A stretch of 6,413 nt of DNA from Acidobacteriota bacterium. Its GTDB lineage: Bacteria; Acidobacteriota; Terriglobia; Terriglobales; Acidobacteriaceae. A model generated the notes under the pieces. That model was not told the origin of the DNA. It searched no databases and was given only the letters and a program-made list of their open reading frames with translations. The number at the start of each line of letters is the position of its first letter. The stretch's first letter is position 1. The translations under genes were made by a program, and so were the position numbers. Shown piece by piece: positions 1-6,413 of this stretch. The stretch spans positions 1 through 6,413 of the forward strand of contig JANXQR010000027.1 in NCBI GenBank assembly GCA_025353435.1, given 5' to 3'.

Positions 1-252
1 CGAGGATCCGGTCGTCGAGGCGGTCAGAAACGCGCTTCCGGGCGCCAACTGCGGCGGGTGTGGACGGAGACGTCTGAACAGGTGCATGCGCGGCTGGTCA
101 GTATTGATCTACGCAATGTTACGTATGCGGATGAGGATGGCAAGCAGGTGCTGCGGGAGATCGAGAAGAAGACGGGCGCCTCGCTGACTGCCACAACGCC
201 ATGGACCAAACATCTTGTGGCGCAGATATGCGATGAGAACCCCAACGGTTGA
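1..252 (+). CDS. STAS-like small protein, C-terminal part, open at left edge
   Basis: Frame 1 is open from the window edge to a TGA at 250-252. From about base 49 it reads like the second half of a small STAS-like (anti-sigma-antagonist fold) protein: LRRVW, then VSIDLRNVTYADEDGKQVL (residues 35-53 of the open frame), then a short LTATTPWTKHLVAQI strand-helix. Small proteins of this kind are common in Acidobacteriota; their partners are mostly unknown. The upstream half expected for the family is missing: residues 1-15 of the frame are basic, low-complexity and unlike it. A GTG at 58 is possible, but no ribosome site precedes it. The stop lies 15 bases before the Crp/Fnr gene, suggesting a shared transcript. 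I think this is a truncated or fused remnant rather than a complete gene. Confidence 0.5.
   Translation, partial: RGSGRRGGQKRASGRQLRRVWTETSEQVHARLVSIDLRNVTYADEDGKQVLREIEKKTGASLTATTPWTKHLVAQICDENPNG
2..64 (+). pseudogene. rnfB: RnfB-like iron-sulfur domain fragment, broken at the 3' side
   Basis: Read from base 2, this stretch gives an acidic EDPVVE segment followed by ALPGANCGGCG. That is the typical start of the 4Fe-4S domain of RnfB, a subunit of the membrane Rnf/Rsx ion-pumping electron-transfer complex (E. coli RsxB has a similar DDPVVE..CGQCG stretch). The family continues with YPGC and further cysteines. Here the frame turns into arginine-rich nonsense (GRRRLNR) after about base 64 and stops near base 238. 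Only about 20 residues are therefore present, and the upstream part lies outside the window. The same DNA in frame 1 continues as a different protein, so this looks like one side of a deletion, rearrangement or assembly junction. The family match is convincing by motif; a functional product ending here is unlikely. Confidence 0.6.
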
Positions 253-267
253 AGAGGAGGTCAGAAC

Positions 268-1029
268 ATGCAAGCTATGGCGACGGATCAGATCAATTTT
301 GGAAACAGTTTTGGGAACAGGTTTGGGAGCAGGTTTGGGAACGAGGTTAGCCGGCATTATGGACTTTTCGACACACTGGCAGAGGAGACGATGGGCGAGT
401 TGATGCAGTTGGCTCGGGTGCGGACGCACGAGGCCGGCGAGACCTTGTTTTGCGAGACGGATGAGTCGAACTTTGTCTATCTTGTGCTTGAGGGCCGGGT
501 GAAGCTCTCAGTGAATTCGACGGGCGGGCGGCGTCTGATTCTGGGGCATGCGACGACCGGAGAGATTGTGGGAGTGGCGTCAGCGTTGTGCGGGCGGCCG
601 CAGGAGACGACGGCGGAGGTGGTTTACACATCGAAGCTGGGAGCGATTGGCCGGGACAATTTTATGAATTTTCTATTGACGCATCCGAACGTGTACCGAG
701 TGGTATGCGAGGAGTTGGGCCGGGAGTTAAACAAGGCTTGCGAACAATTGCGGACGGTAGTGTTGTCGTCGACTGCGCCGCAGAAGCTGGCGCGGCTGCT
801 GCTGGACTTTGGCAAGGACGGACAGGTGACGGAGGTGGGCGCGCGGTTTCGGTTCTGCATGACGCATGAAGAGCTTGGCGAGTGTATTGGGGCATCGCGC
901 GAAACGGTGACGCGAGTTATGACTACATTCAAGACGCGGAAGCTGGTGATGCTGAATGGGTCGACGCTGACGATTCCGAATACGATGGCGCTGGAGAAGT
1001 TTGCATGCGCCCGGAGCGCGGCCATCTAA
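268..1029 (+). CDS. Crp/Fnr family transcriptional regulator
   Basis: This 253-residue protein has the Crp/Fnr layout. A cyclic-nucleotide-type beta-barrel covers about residues 34-150 (GETLF, YLVLEGRVKLS, GEIVG), a dimer helix follows, and a winged helix-turn-helix covers about 195-240. The recognition helix reads SRETVTR (210-216). R211, E212 and R216 match the CRP residues that read TGTGA half-sites. In the ligand pocket the CRP Glu and Arg (E72, R82) are replaced by V103 and T114, so cAMP binding as in CRP is unlikely. The FNR iron-sulfur cysteine pattern is also absent. Residues 10-26 are an extra FGNS/FGNR repeat. The start is set by AGGAGG at 255-260, seven bases before ATG; M4 (277) is a weaker alternative. 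The gene follows the STAS-like remnant by 15 bases. Its ligand and targets are not visible. Confidence 0.93.
   Translation: MQAMATDQINFGNSFGNRFGSRFGNEVSRHYGLFDTLAEETMGELMQLARVRTHEAGETLFCETDESNFVYLVLEGRVKLSVNSTGGRRLILGHATTGEIVGVASALCGRPQETTAEVVYTSKLGAIGRDNFMNFLLTHPNVYRVVCEELGRELNKACEQLRTVVLSSTAPQKLARLLLDFGKDGQVTEVGARFRFCMTHEELGECIGASRETVTRVMTTFKTRKLVMLNGSTLTIPNTMALEKFACARSAAI
297..344 (+). repeat. Four tandem 12-base repeats inside the Crp/Fnr gene
   Basis: The units start at 297, 309, 321 and 333, each close to TTTTGGGAACAG, and differ from one another at one to a few positions. They encode four copies of an F-G-N/S-S/R/E unit at residues 11-26, just before the sensor domain. The 12-base period keeps the frame, so copy-number change would lengthen or shorten the N-terminal tail without breaking the gene. 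Confidence 0.85.
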
Positions 1030-1102
1030 GCACGGTGATGAAATACCCATCGGCAGCAAAGGCCCGCAGGCATATAGACCCTTTATCGCAAGACTGCGCG
1101 GC

Positions 1103-1128
1103 TCGCTGAAAAAGCATTTTTTGAGCGA
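1103..1128. terminator. Possible bidirectional terminator between convergent genes
   Basis: TCGCT-G-AAAAA pairs with TTTTT-G-AGCGA around a GCAT loop, with one G/G mismatch. The stem is partly A/T and lies 74 bases after the Crp/Fnr stop and 95 bases beyond the end of the sigma-54 activator gene. It has an A-run on one arm and a T-run on the other, so it could act in either direction. No long U-tract follows the stem, so it is a weak candidate. Confidence 0.3.
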
Positions 1129-1144
1129 AATTGGAAGAAGCATA

Positions 1145-1205
1145 CCTCAGGGGTTAAAACCCCAGATTCATTTTGCGTCGATTTACACCCGGGATAAATC
1201 CCAGG
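1145..1205. repeat. REP-like intergenic element with two short palindromes
   Basis: Two similar small hairpins lie about 28 bases apart: GGGGTTAAAACCCC (1150-1163) and GGGATAAATCCC (1191-1202). Each has a G-rich arm, an AA loop and a C-rich arm, and each is flanked by CAG/AGG-type bases. Paired GGxxTAAAxxCC palindromes in gaps between convergent genes recall the dispersed repeats I remember from Acidobacteriota genomes. That comparison is from memory and no second copy occurs in this window. The element could also help end transcription of the flanking genes. Confidence 0.45.
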
Positions 1206-1222
1206 CCTACCGCCCGAACGAG

Positions 1223-3496
<2,274 letters not shown>

Positions 3497-3558
3497 AGAT
3501 TTGACTGAGACCTGTGTGCCGTGTTCAGGGGAAGCGGGCGCGGTGGAGGGTCGAAGCT

Positions 3559-3578
3559 AGGTGCACGATAACCCACCT
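3559..3578. promoter_or_regulatory. Short inverted repeat upstream of the sigma-54 activator
   Basis: AGGTG and CACCT are separated by 10 bases, with centres one helical turn apart, 63-82 bases upstream of the activator start. The spacing suits a dimeric regulator. Five-base arms at this spacing are expected a few times by chance in a window of this length, so the call is tentative. Confidence 0.2.
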
Positions 3579-3610
3579 GTCAGCTGAACGATGCCCTATC
3601 GAGCACACTG

Positions 3611-3632
3611 CACGCAATAGATATCGTGCGTG
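3611..3632. promoter_or_regulatory. CACGCA-N10-TGCGTG inverted repeat, possible operator
   Basis: Perfect six-base arms lie in the short gap between the strong terminator and the sigma-54 activator, 115-136 bases upstream of its start. A regulator of the activator gene could bind here. I found no convincing sigma-70 or sigma-54 promoter in this gap to anchor it. Confidence 0.25.
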
Positions 3633-3656
3633 AGAGATGGAAATGGCTCCCAGCAC

Positions 3657-3688
3657 AAAAAAAAGGGCCCCCGCTTTCGACGGGGGCC
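3657..3688 (-). terminator. Strong intrinsic terminator after the OmpA-like gene
   Basis: On the minus strand an eight-base GC-only stem, GGCCCCCG / CGGGGGCC, closes a TCGAAAG loop. One C separates it from a run of eight T. It lies about 100 bases beyond the OmpA-like stop codon and before the sigma-54 activator. This argues that the two minus-strand genes are mostly separate transcripts. The remaining 3689-3789 is GC-rich trailer with no gene. Confidence 0.92.
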
Positions 3689-3789
3689 AAGTTGCCTTGG
3701 TTCTCTCTGTTACGAGAGCTTTGTTGGCGGCCTACGGCGGGGGGGCCGTTCGGCGCGGAAAAGAGCCTCGGGGGAGTGGCTGCGCGGAC

Positions 3790-4680
3790 TTAGGGCCGCT
3801 CCGCACCAGTCGAGGACGCTACACCCTGGGGTGATGCAGCACCCTGGGCCGCCAAAGTGTTTTCCATCAACTTGACGTGCACGCTGCTTGTGCGGACAGG
3901 CTTGGTGTCGGCATCAGCAACTGTCTGGGTCTGAGCATTGCCCAGAGCGACGGCGTGCAAGCGGTAGACGGGAATGTCGTGTTCTACGAGGTAGCGATTG
4001 ACCACGTTGGCCAGGCGCTGTGAATGTTGGATGCCGACGCTGCCGTTTCCGGGCGCATGGGCTTCAACTTCGATGATGTATCCGATGTGGCCGGTGACGC
4101 TGGCTACCATCTTGTCGAGCTCTGCTGTGGCTGCTTCAGAGAGGATGGGGGAACCGCCCTTGAAGGGCACTTCGACTTCGCTCACTGGGCGATACTGATC
4201 GATTCCGTCAACCTTGGTGCCGATCTCGCCAACCTTACCCGTTGCGCCTTGTGCCACGGTGCCGGCCTGTTGGGCCTGGGTTGCTGCTGCGGCTGCGGCC
4301 TGAGTGGCGGCATCTGCCGTCGATTGCGCCTGATGAATGCCGGCCTGTGCCCTGGAATCTACATCCTTAATGTCGCTGGCGTTCTTGGATGTCACCTGAT
4401 CGAGTTCGCTGAGGCGATCATTGATTGGGTCGGTCTGGCGCTTCACCCACTTCTTGCGGGCGAAGGGTTGCATCTTTCCCCAGAACCCCTCCTTCTGCGC
4501 CTTTTCCAGTCGCTGTTGGTTCACATCCGGGGAGGGCTGTTGCGACTGTGCTACGGGAGGGGTCTGAGAACTTGTGTCAGGCTGCGCTTGCTGTGCGCCG
4601 ACGGGAATTGCGATCACAGAGGCCAGGGCGACCATAACAACCCGGCTGGAGAGAAAGTTTTGAGCGGTTTTGGGAATCAT
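3790..4680 (-). CDS. Secreted OmpA-like envelope protein with Ala-rich coiled coil
   Basis: This 296-residue protein has a signal peptide (hydrophobic VVMVALASVIAIPVGA, likely cut after A29, before QQAQ) and a Pro/Gln-rich linker (30-55). A conserved-looking FWGKMQPFARKKWVKR stretch (66-81) is followed by an Ala/Gln-rich coiled coil (about 86-160). A C-terminal OmpA-like fold covers about 165-272 (VEVPFKGGSPILS, then SQRLANVVNRYLVEHDIP). Such proteins sit in the periplasm or outer membrane and usually grip peptidoglycan. The usual GHTD is replaced by VEAHAP, so the diaminopimelate-binding Asp appears lost, while an Arg (R222) remains in SQRLANVV. The start is ATG at 4680 because AGGAG (4688-4692) lies seven bases before it. 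An in-frame TTG at 4695 overlaps that site and is rejected. An exact sigma-54 promoter lies upstream and a strong terminator follows, so it is probably a single-gene transcript. Its exact role is unknown. Confidence 0.88.
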   Translation of the reverse strand: MIPKTAQNFLSSRVVMVALASVIAIPVGAQQAQPDTSSQTPPVAQSQQPSPDVNQQRLEKAQKEGFWGKMQPFARKKWVKRQTDPINDRLSELDQVTSKNASDIKDVDSRAQAGIHQAQSTADAATQAAAAAATQAQQAGTVAQGATGKVGEIGTKVDGIDQYRPVSEVEVPFKGGSPILSEAATAELDKMVASVTGHIGYIIEVEAHAPGNGSVGIQHSQRLANVVNRYLVEHDIPVYRLHAVALGNAQTQTVADADTKPVRTSSVHVKLMENTLAAQGAASPQGVASSTGAERP

Positions 4681-4687
4681 TTGATTG

Positions 4688-4692
4688 CTCCT
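4688..4692 (-). promoter_or_regulatory. Ribosome binding site that fixes the OmpA-like start
   Basis: AGGAG on the minus strand ends seven bases before ATG at 4680. A longer reading that begins at TTG 4695 would place this site inside the coding sequence, so the shorter protein is preferred. Confidence 0.85.
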
Positions 4693-4705
4693 CAATGTTT
4701 TCTGT

Positions 4706-4738
4706 AACGTCTCCGCGTTAATTCGCGGTTAGAGCGTT
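4706..4738 (-). other. Bulged hairpin in the OmpA-like mRNA leader
   Basis: On the minus strand AACG-(C)-TCT-(AA)-CCGCG pairs with CGCGG-AGA-CGTT around an AATTAA loop. This gives 12 base pairs broken only by two one-sided bulges. It falls in the predicted 69-base leader, 11 bases downstream of the inferred sigma-54 start site, and ends 13 bases before the ribosome site. It could stabilise the message or modulate translation. Whether the pairing is conserved cannot be judged from one sequence. Confidence 0.45.
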
Positions 4739-4759
4739 TGAACTGCTCGCCCTGTATAT

Positions 4760-4775
4760 AGCAATGCTCGTGCCA
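4760..4775 (-). promoter_or_regulatory. Sigma-54 promoter of the OmpA-like gene
   Basis: The minus strand reads TGGCACGAGCATTGCT, which fits TGGCACG-N4-TTGCW at every fixed position, with GG and GC at the required -24/-12 spacing. The C of the -12 element is at 4761, so transcription should begin near 4749, giving a 69-base leader to ATG 4680. Such promoters are silent until an AAA+ enhancer-binding protein acts. One is encoded next to this gene (1223-3496), and enhancer-like repeats lie upstream at 4862-4919. Confidence 0.88.
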
Positions 4776-4780
4776 AACTT

Positions 4781-4800
4781 GGAACGCCGAGTAAAGTTCC
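4781..4800. promoter_or_regulatory. GGAAC-N10-GTTCC inverted repeat next to the -24 box
   Basis: Perfect five-base arms lie five bases upstream of the sigma-54 -24 element; beyond a two-base bulge the pairing extends by CTT/AAG. A protein bound here could affect polymerase access. A repeat of this size is also likely to occur by chance somewhere in the window, so position is the main argument. Confidence 0.25.
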
Positions 4801-4861
4801 GTAAGTCTTTTTGAATCAGCGTGAATTGGCGGAGGTGGATTTGGGATTCTCTGCGGAGGGA

Positions 4862-4919
4862 AAGTTTACCGACTGGCGGTGAAGTACTTTTTACCGGATC
4901 GGGTAAGTTCTACCGACTG
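4862..4919. promoter_or_regulatory. Putative enhancer (UAS) cluster for the sigma-54 activator
   Basis: There are three elements sharing a TACCG core. AAGTTTACCGACTG (4862-4875) and AAGTTCTACCGACTG (4905-4919) are the same except for one inserted C and lie about 44 bases apart, close to four helical turns. Between them TTACC-GGATCG-GGTAA (4891-4906) is a dyad. The first copy also forms an imperfect dyad, TTTACC-N7-GGTGAA (4865-4883). The cluster lies at about -113 to -170 from the predicted start, the normal range for enhancer sites of sigma-54 activators. That the neighbouring activator binds here is inference. Confidence 0.6.
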
Positions 4920-4948
4920 TTTGCTGTGTTCGGGCAGAGCCGAGAGCC

Positions 4949-4975
4949 GGGACAAGCCGGAGGGCTTGCTATCCC
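4949..4975. repeat. REP-like hairpin in the divergent control region
   Basis: GGGA-CAAGCC-GGAG-GGCTTG-CTA-TCCC forms a perfect six-base stem with a GGAG loop, extended by four more pairs across a three-base bulge. It stands about 200 bases upstream of the sigma-54 start site and away from any gene end, so it is not an obvious terminator. It may be a dispersed palindromic repeat or a regulatory structure. Confidence 0.35.
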
Positions 4976-5301
4976 CAGGAAAGTTGGCTTGGGTTGGCCA
5001 TAAGACTCCGCGAGCGGATTCTCACTGGTGGCCGTTGGGGAGCCCGGCACGTTGCCTCCTCGTATTGTCCCTCATGAATTGCCAGGTAGGATTGCGGAGA
5101 GCGGTCATCCGAGAAACCTTTTTAGAATGTTGAACTTGATGGAGCAATCGCCGGCCTATTCGAGCCCAAGGCAGCTTTGAGCCGAACAAAACGGACGAAT
5201 TGACTGCTTGCATCGGGACGTAAAGGGAAATTGACGTCGAAGTTGCAGAATCCACACGAGAAAACGATGTAAACTTCATTTGTTCCCGTATCAATTCTGG
5301 A
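4976..5301. other. Gene-free stretch of the divergent control region
   Basis: I see no gene, RNA or clear promoter in these 326 bases. The second half is visibly richer in A/T than its surroundings, as expected for a promoter region, and the receiver gene's promoter should lie here or just after. TTGACG at 5231-5236 could be a -35 box, but no good -10 box follows at 16-18 bases. Short open frames here have no ribosome site or recognisable domain. Confidence 0.4.
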
Positions 5302-5364
5302 ACTCAATCCCACGGATAAATGTCCGGATCGGTTCCCTGTTTGGCGGGAAACGCCGGATTGAGT
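5302..5364 (+). other. Possible structured leader of the response-regulator gene
   Basis: A nine-base perfect inverted repeat, ACTCAATCC (5302-5310) and GGATTGAGT (5356-5364), encloses two small hairpins: CGGA-TAAATG-TCCG (5313-5326) and TTCCC-N8-GGGAA (5333-5350). Together they form a possible three-way junction that ends 60 bases before the response-regulator start. It matches no riboswitch class I recognise. It could equally be a protein-binding site or chance. No transcription start has been placed upstream of it. Confidence 0.35.
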
Positions 5365-5424
5365 GCGGGGCAATCGCTTTGTTTCTGTGCCTCTTCAGGG
5401 CAGTTTCGAACAGAAGGACCGTGT

Positions 5425-5829
5425 ATGCGCATATTGATCGTCGACGACGAGAGCGTGATTGCGGACAGCCTGGCTATGATCTTCCGGGCCAACGGTTTTG
5501 AGCCGCGCGCGGTTTACAGCGGGGAGCGGGCGATTGAACTTGCGCCATCGTTCGAGCCCGACGTGCTGGTCTCAGACGTGTTCATGCACGGCGTTTCGGG
5601 CATCGAAGTGGCGATTTATGTGCGACAGCAATTCCCTTCGTGCCGGGTGCTACTTTTTTCAGGGCAATCGGGCACGTCGGACTTGATTCACGTTGCCAAG
5701 ACGAAGGGCTATCGATTCGACTTGCTCGCCAAACCGGTGCATCCGCAGGTGCTGCTGGACTACATGCAGGAATATGCGACGCAGCTTGAGGTCAATTCCG
5801 CGACCACCGGGATTCGAGCCAGCTACTGA
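5425..5829 (+). CDS. Single-domain response regulator (CheY-like receiver)
   Basis: This 134-residue protein is almost entirely a receiver domain. The acidic pocket is D7-D8 in ILIVDDES. The phosphorylated Asp is D51 in VSDVFMHGVSG, the switch Ser is S79 in LLFSGQSG and the Lys is K103 in LLAKPVHP. No output domain follows, only a tail of about 20 residues, so it must act through a protein partner like CheY or as a phosphorelay step. His55 stands where most receivers have Pro (M-P-G). ATG 5425 is chosen because AAGGA (5414-5418) lies six bases before it and the receiver begins at residue 2. A longer reading from 5320 adds 35 residues of unrelated sequence. No histidine kinase is in the window. 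The gene diverges from the OmpA-like gene across a 744-base gap. Confidence 0.93.
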   Translation: MRILIVDDESVIADSLAMIFRANGFEPRAVYSGERAIELAPSFEPDVLVSDVFMHGVSGIEVAIYVRQQFPSCRVLLFSGQSGTSDLIHVAKTKGYRFDLLAKPVHPQVLLDYMQEYATQLEVNSATTGIRASY

Positions 5830-5882
5830 TCCGCGCCGGTTGGCCTGCTCCCCACTTCATATTTGTCAAGCGCGACAGGCAC

Positions 5883-5962
5883 TATACTCCGCGTCGATGG
5901 CGGGGGCTCTGCCATCCTTTGTACGTTACGACATTCCGAAGGATGAGGCGCGGAGCTTTATT
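5883..5962. other. Nested, competing hairpins between convergent genes
   Basis: CTCCGCG (5887-5893) pairs perfectly with CGCGGAG (5949-5955) and is followed by CTTTATT. Inside it CATCCTT (5913-5919) pairs with AAGGATG (5939-5945), and GATGGC (5896-5901) pairs with GCCATC (5911-5916). The last two overlap at 5913-5916 and cannot form together. A TATACT (5883-5888) resembling a -10 box stands at the left edge, but its best -35 (TTGTCA, 5863-5868) is only 14 bases away. It may be a terminator for the receiver gene, a small RNA or chance. The gap holds no other gene. Confidence 0.35.
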
Positions 5963-5965
5963 CGT

Positions 5966-6413
5966 CTACTTGTTTTCCGCCGAAGCTGTCTGAGGGGTCG
6001 ATGGCGCGTCGGCCTTCAACACCGTGAGCCGCATCTGTGCCAGTTCCCAGCTGGAGCTGGAAATGGCGAGCACCTGCTTGGGCTTCTCGAGTTTGCGGTA
6101 GTCGGCGATGGCGATGTCGCGCTCGCCGTACTGCTCGGCGATGCGGCCGAACGCATACCAGTAATCATCGTTGGGCTCGTCGAGGTTGAGTTCGTCCATG
6201 CTGCGAATCAGCAGATCGCGCGCTTCCTTTGTCTTGCCGGTCTCAGCGTAGAGGCACGCCAGCGTGTGCAGGATGTGGGGATTGTCTTTGGCGAGTTGCG
6301 TAGCCTTGATGCCGGTGGCCACATCCTTGTCGTTGACGTTGCCGGTGTAAAGCGACAGCCACGCGTCTTCGTTGAGCACCTGGGCGTCCTGCTTGCCGAG
6401 GTCGGCGAGCTTC
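5966..6413 (-). CDS. TPR-repeat protein, C-terminal part, cut at right edge
   Basis: The frame runs 148 residues from the window edge to a TAG at 5966-5968, so the start lies outside; the GTG at 6379 is an internal Val. At least two tetratricopeptide-type helix pairs are visible: HTLACLYAETGKTKEARDLL, and WYAFGRIAEQYGERDIAIADY (21 residues, here split as WYAFGRIAEQYGERD and IAIADY). A low-complexity tail rich in Ala, Ser and Thr ends the protein. TPR units bind other proteins. The wording of the tail resembles the C-terminus of large Acidobacteriota proteins that join DUF3857 and transglutaminase-like domains to TPRs; this is from memory and the defining domains are not in view. It converges on the response-regulator gene with a 136-base gap. 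Confidence 0.82.
   Translation of the reverse strand, partial: KLADLGKQDAQVLNEDAWLSLYTGNVNDKDVATGIKATQLAKDNPHILHTLACLYAETGKTKEARDLLIRSMDELNLDEPNDDYWYAFGRIAEQYGERDIAIADYRKLEKPKQVLAISSSSWELAQMRLTVLKADAPSTPQTASAENK

Noticed and set aside
4..9. BamHI site near the left edge, as a cloning-junction sign
   Set aside because: A single six-base site is expected by chance and does not coincide with the RnfB/STAS junction near 49-64.
3703..3718. CTCTC-N6-GAGAG hairpin after the OmpA-like gene
   Set aside because: Short stem without a following U-run; the real terminator lies just beyond it.
4681..4695. TTG start five codons upstream of the OmpA-like ATG
   Set aside because: It would place the AGGAG ribosome site inside the gene, and the ATG at 4680 has ideal spacing to that site.
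4024..4707. Plus-strand open frame of about 227 codons rich in Leu, Gly and Cys
   Set aside because: Antisense to the OmpA-like gene; the composition mirrors its Ala/Gln-rich coiled coil.
5122..5373. Minus-strand open frame of 83 codons in the divergent gap
   Set aside because: No domain and no ribosome site; probably chance in the A/T-richer stretch, though a decayed gene cannot be fully excluded.
5320..5424. Upstream ATG start for the response regulator
   Set aside because: It adds 35 residues unrelated to receiver domains, lacks a ribosome site and overlaps the putative structured leader; ATG 5425 has AAGGA in front.
5897..6413. Plus-strand frame from ATG 5897 that stays open to the right edge
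   Set aside because: Mostly antisense to the TPR gene with no family resemblance; the nearby TATACT lacks a properly spaced -35.

Overview
The window is GC-rich and looks like an Acidobacteriota (Terriglobia-type) chromosome fragment. This is a judgement from protein style: the Crp/Fnr protein, the OmpA-like protein with its FWGK..WVKRQTDPINDRL stretch, the SD-V-M-x-G receiver protein and the TPR tail all look like families I know from that phylum. No rRNA, tRNA, CRISPR array, transposase or phage gene is visible.

Layout. (1) Bases 1-252 hold a short, odd left end. One frame reads as the iron-sulfur region of RnfB and breaks off near base 61. Another frame continues as the C-terminal half of a small STAS-like protein. 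(2) Bases 268-1029 (+) encode a Crp/Fnr-type regulator with a repeated N-terminal tail. (3) Bases 1030-1222 are a convergent gap holding palindromes of REP-like appearance. (4) Bases 1223-3496 (-) encode a 757-residue sigma-54 activator (PAS-PAS-GAF-AAA+-Fis HTH). (5) Bases 3497-3789 are non-coding and contain a strong terminator read on the minus strand. (6) Bases 3790-4680 (-) encode a secreted OmpA-like protein. (7) Bases 4681-5424 are a 744-base divergent control region. (8) Bases 5425-5829 (+) encode a single-domain response regulator. (9) Bases 5830-5965 are a convergent, structured gap. (10) Bases 5966-6413 (-) encode the C-terminal part of a TPR protein cut by the window edge.

The most interesting feature is regulatory. 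The OmpA-like gene has an exact match to the sigma-54 promoter consensus (TGGCACG-N4-TTGCT, 4760-4775, minus strand). About 113-170 bases upstream of the predicted start site lies a cluster of three TACCG-core elements, including a near-perfect 14-base direct repeat and a TTACC-N6-GGTAA dyad. This is where an enhancer for a sigma-54 activator should lie, and the next gene downstream encodes such an activator with an intact GAFTGA loop. I infer a local circuit in which a signal sensed by PAS/GAF domains switches on an envelope protein. The sequence supports the parts; that they act together is a hypothesis.
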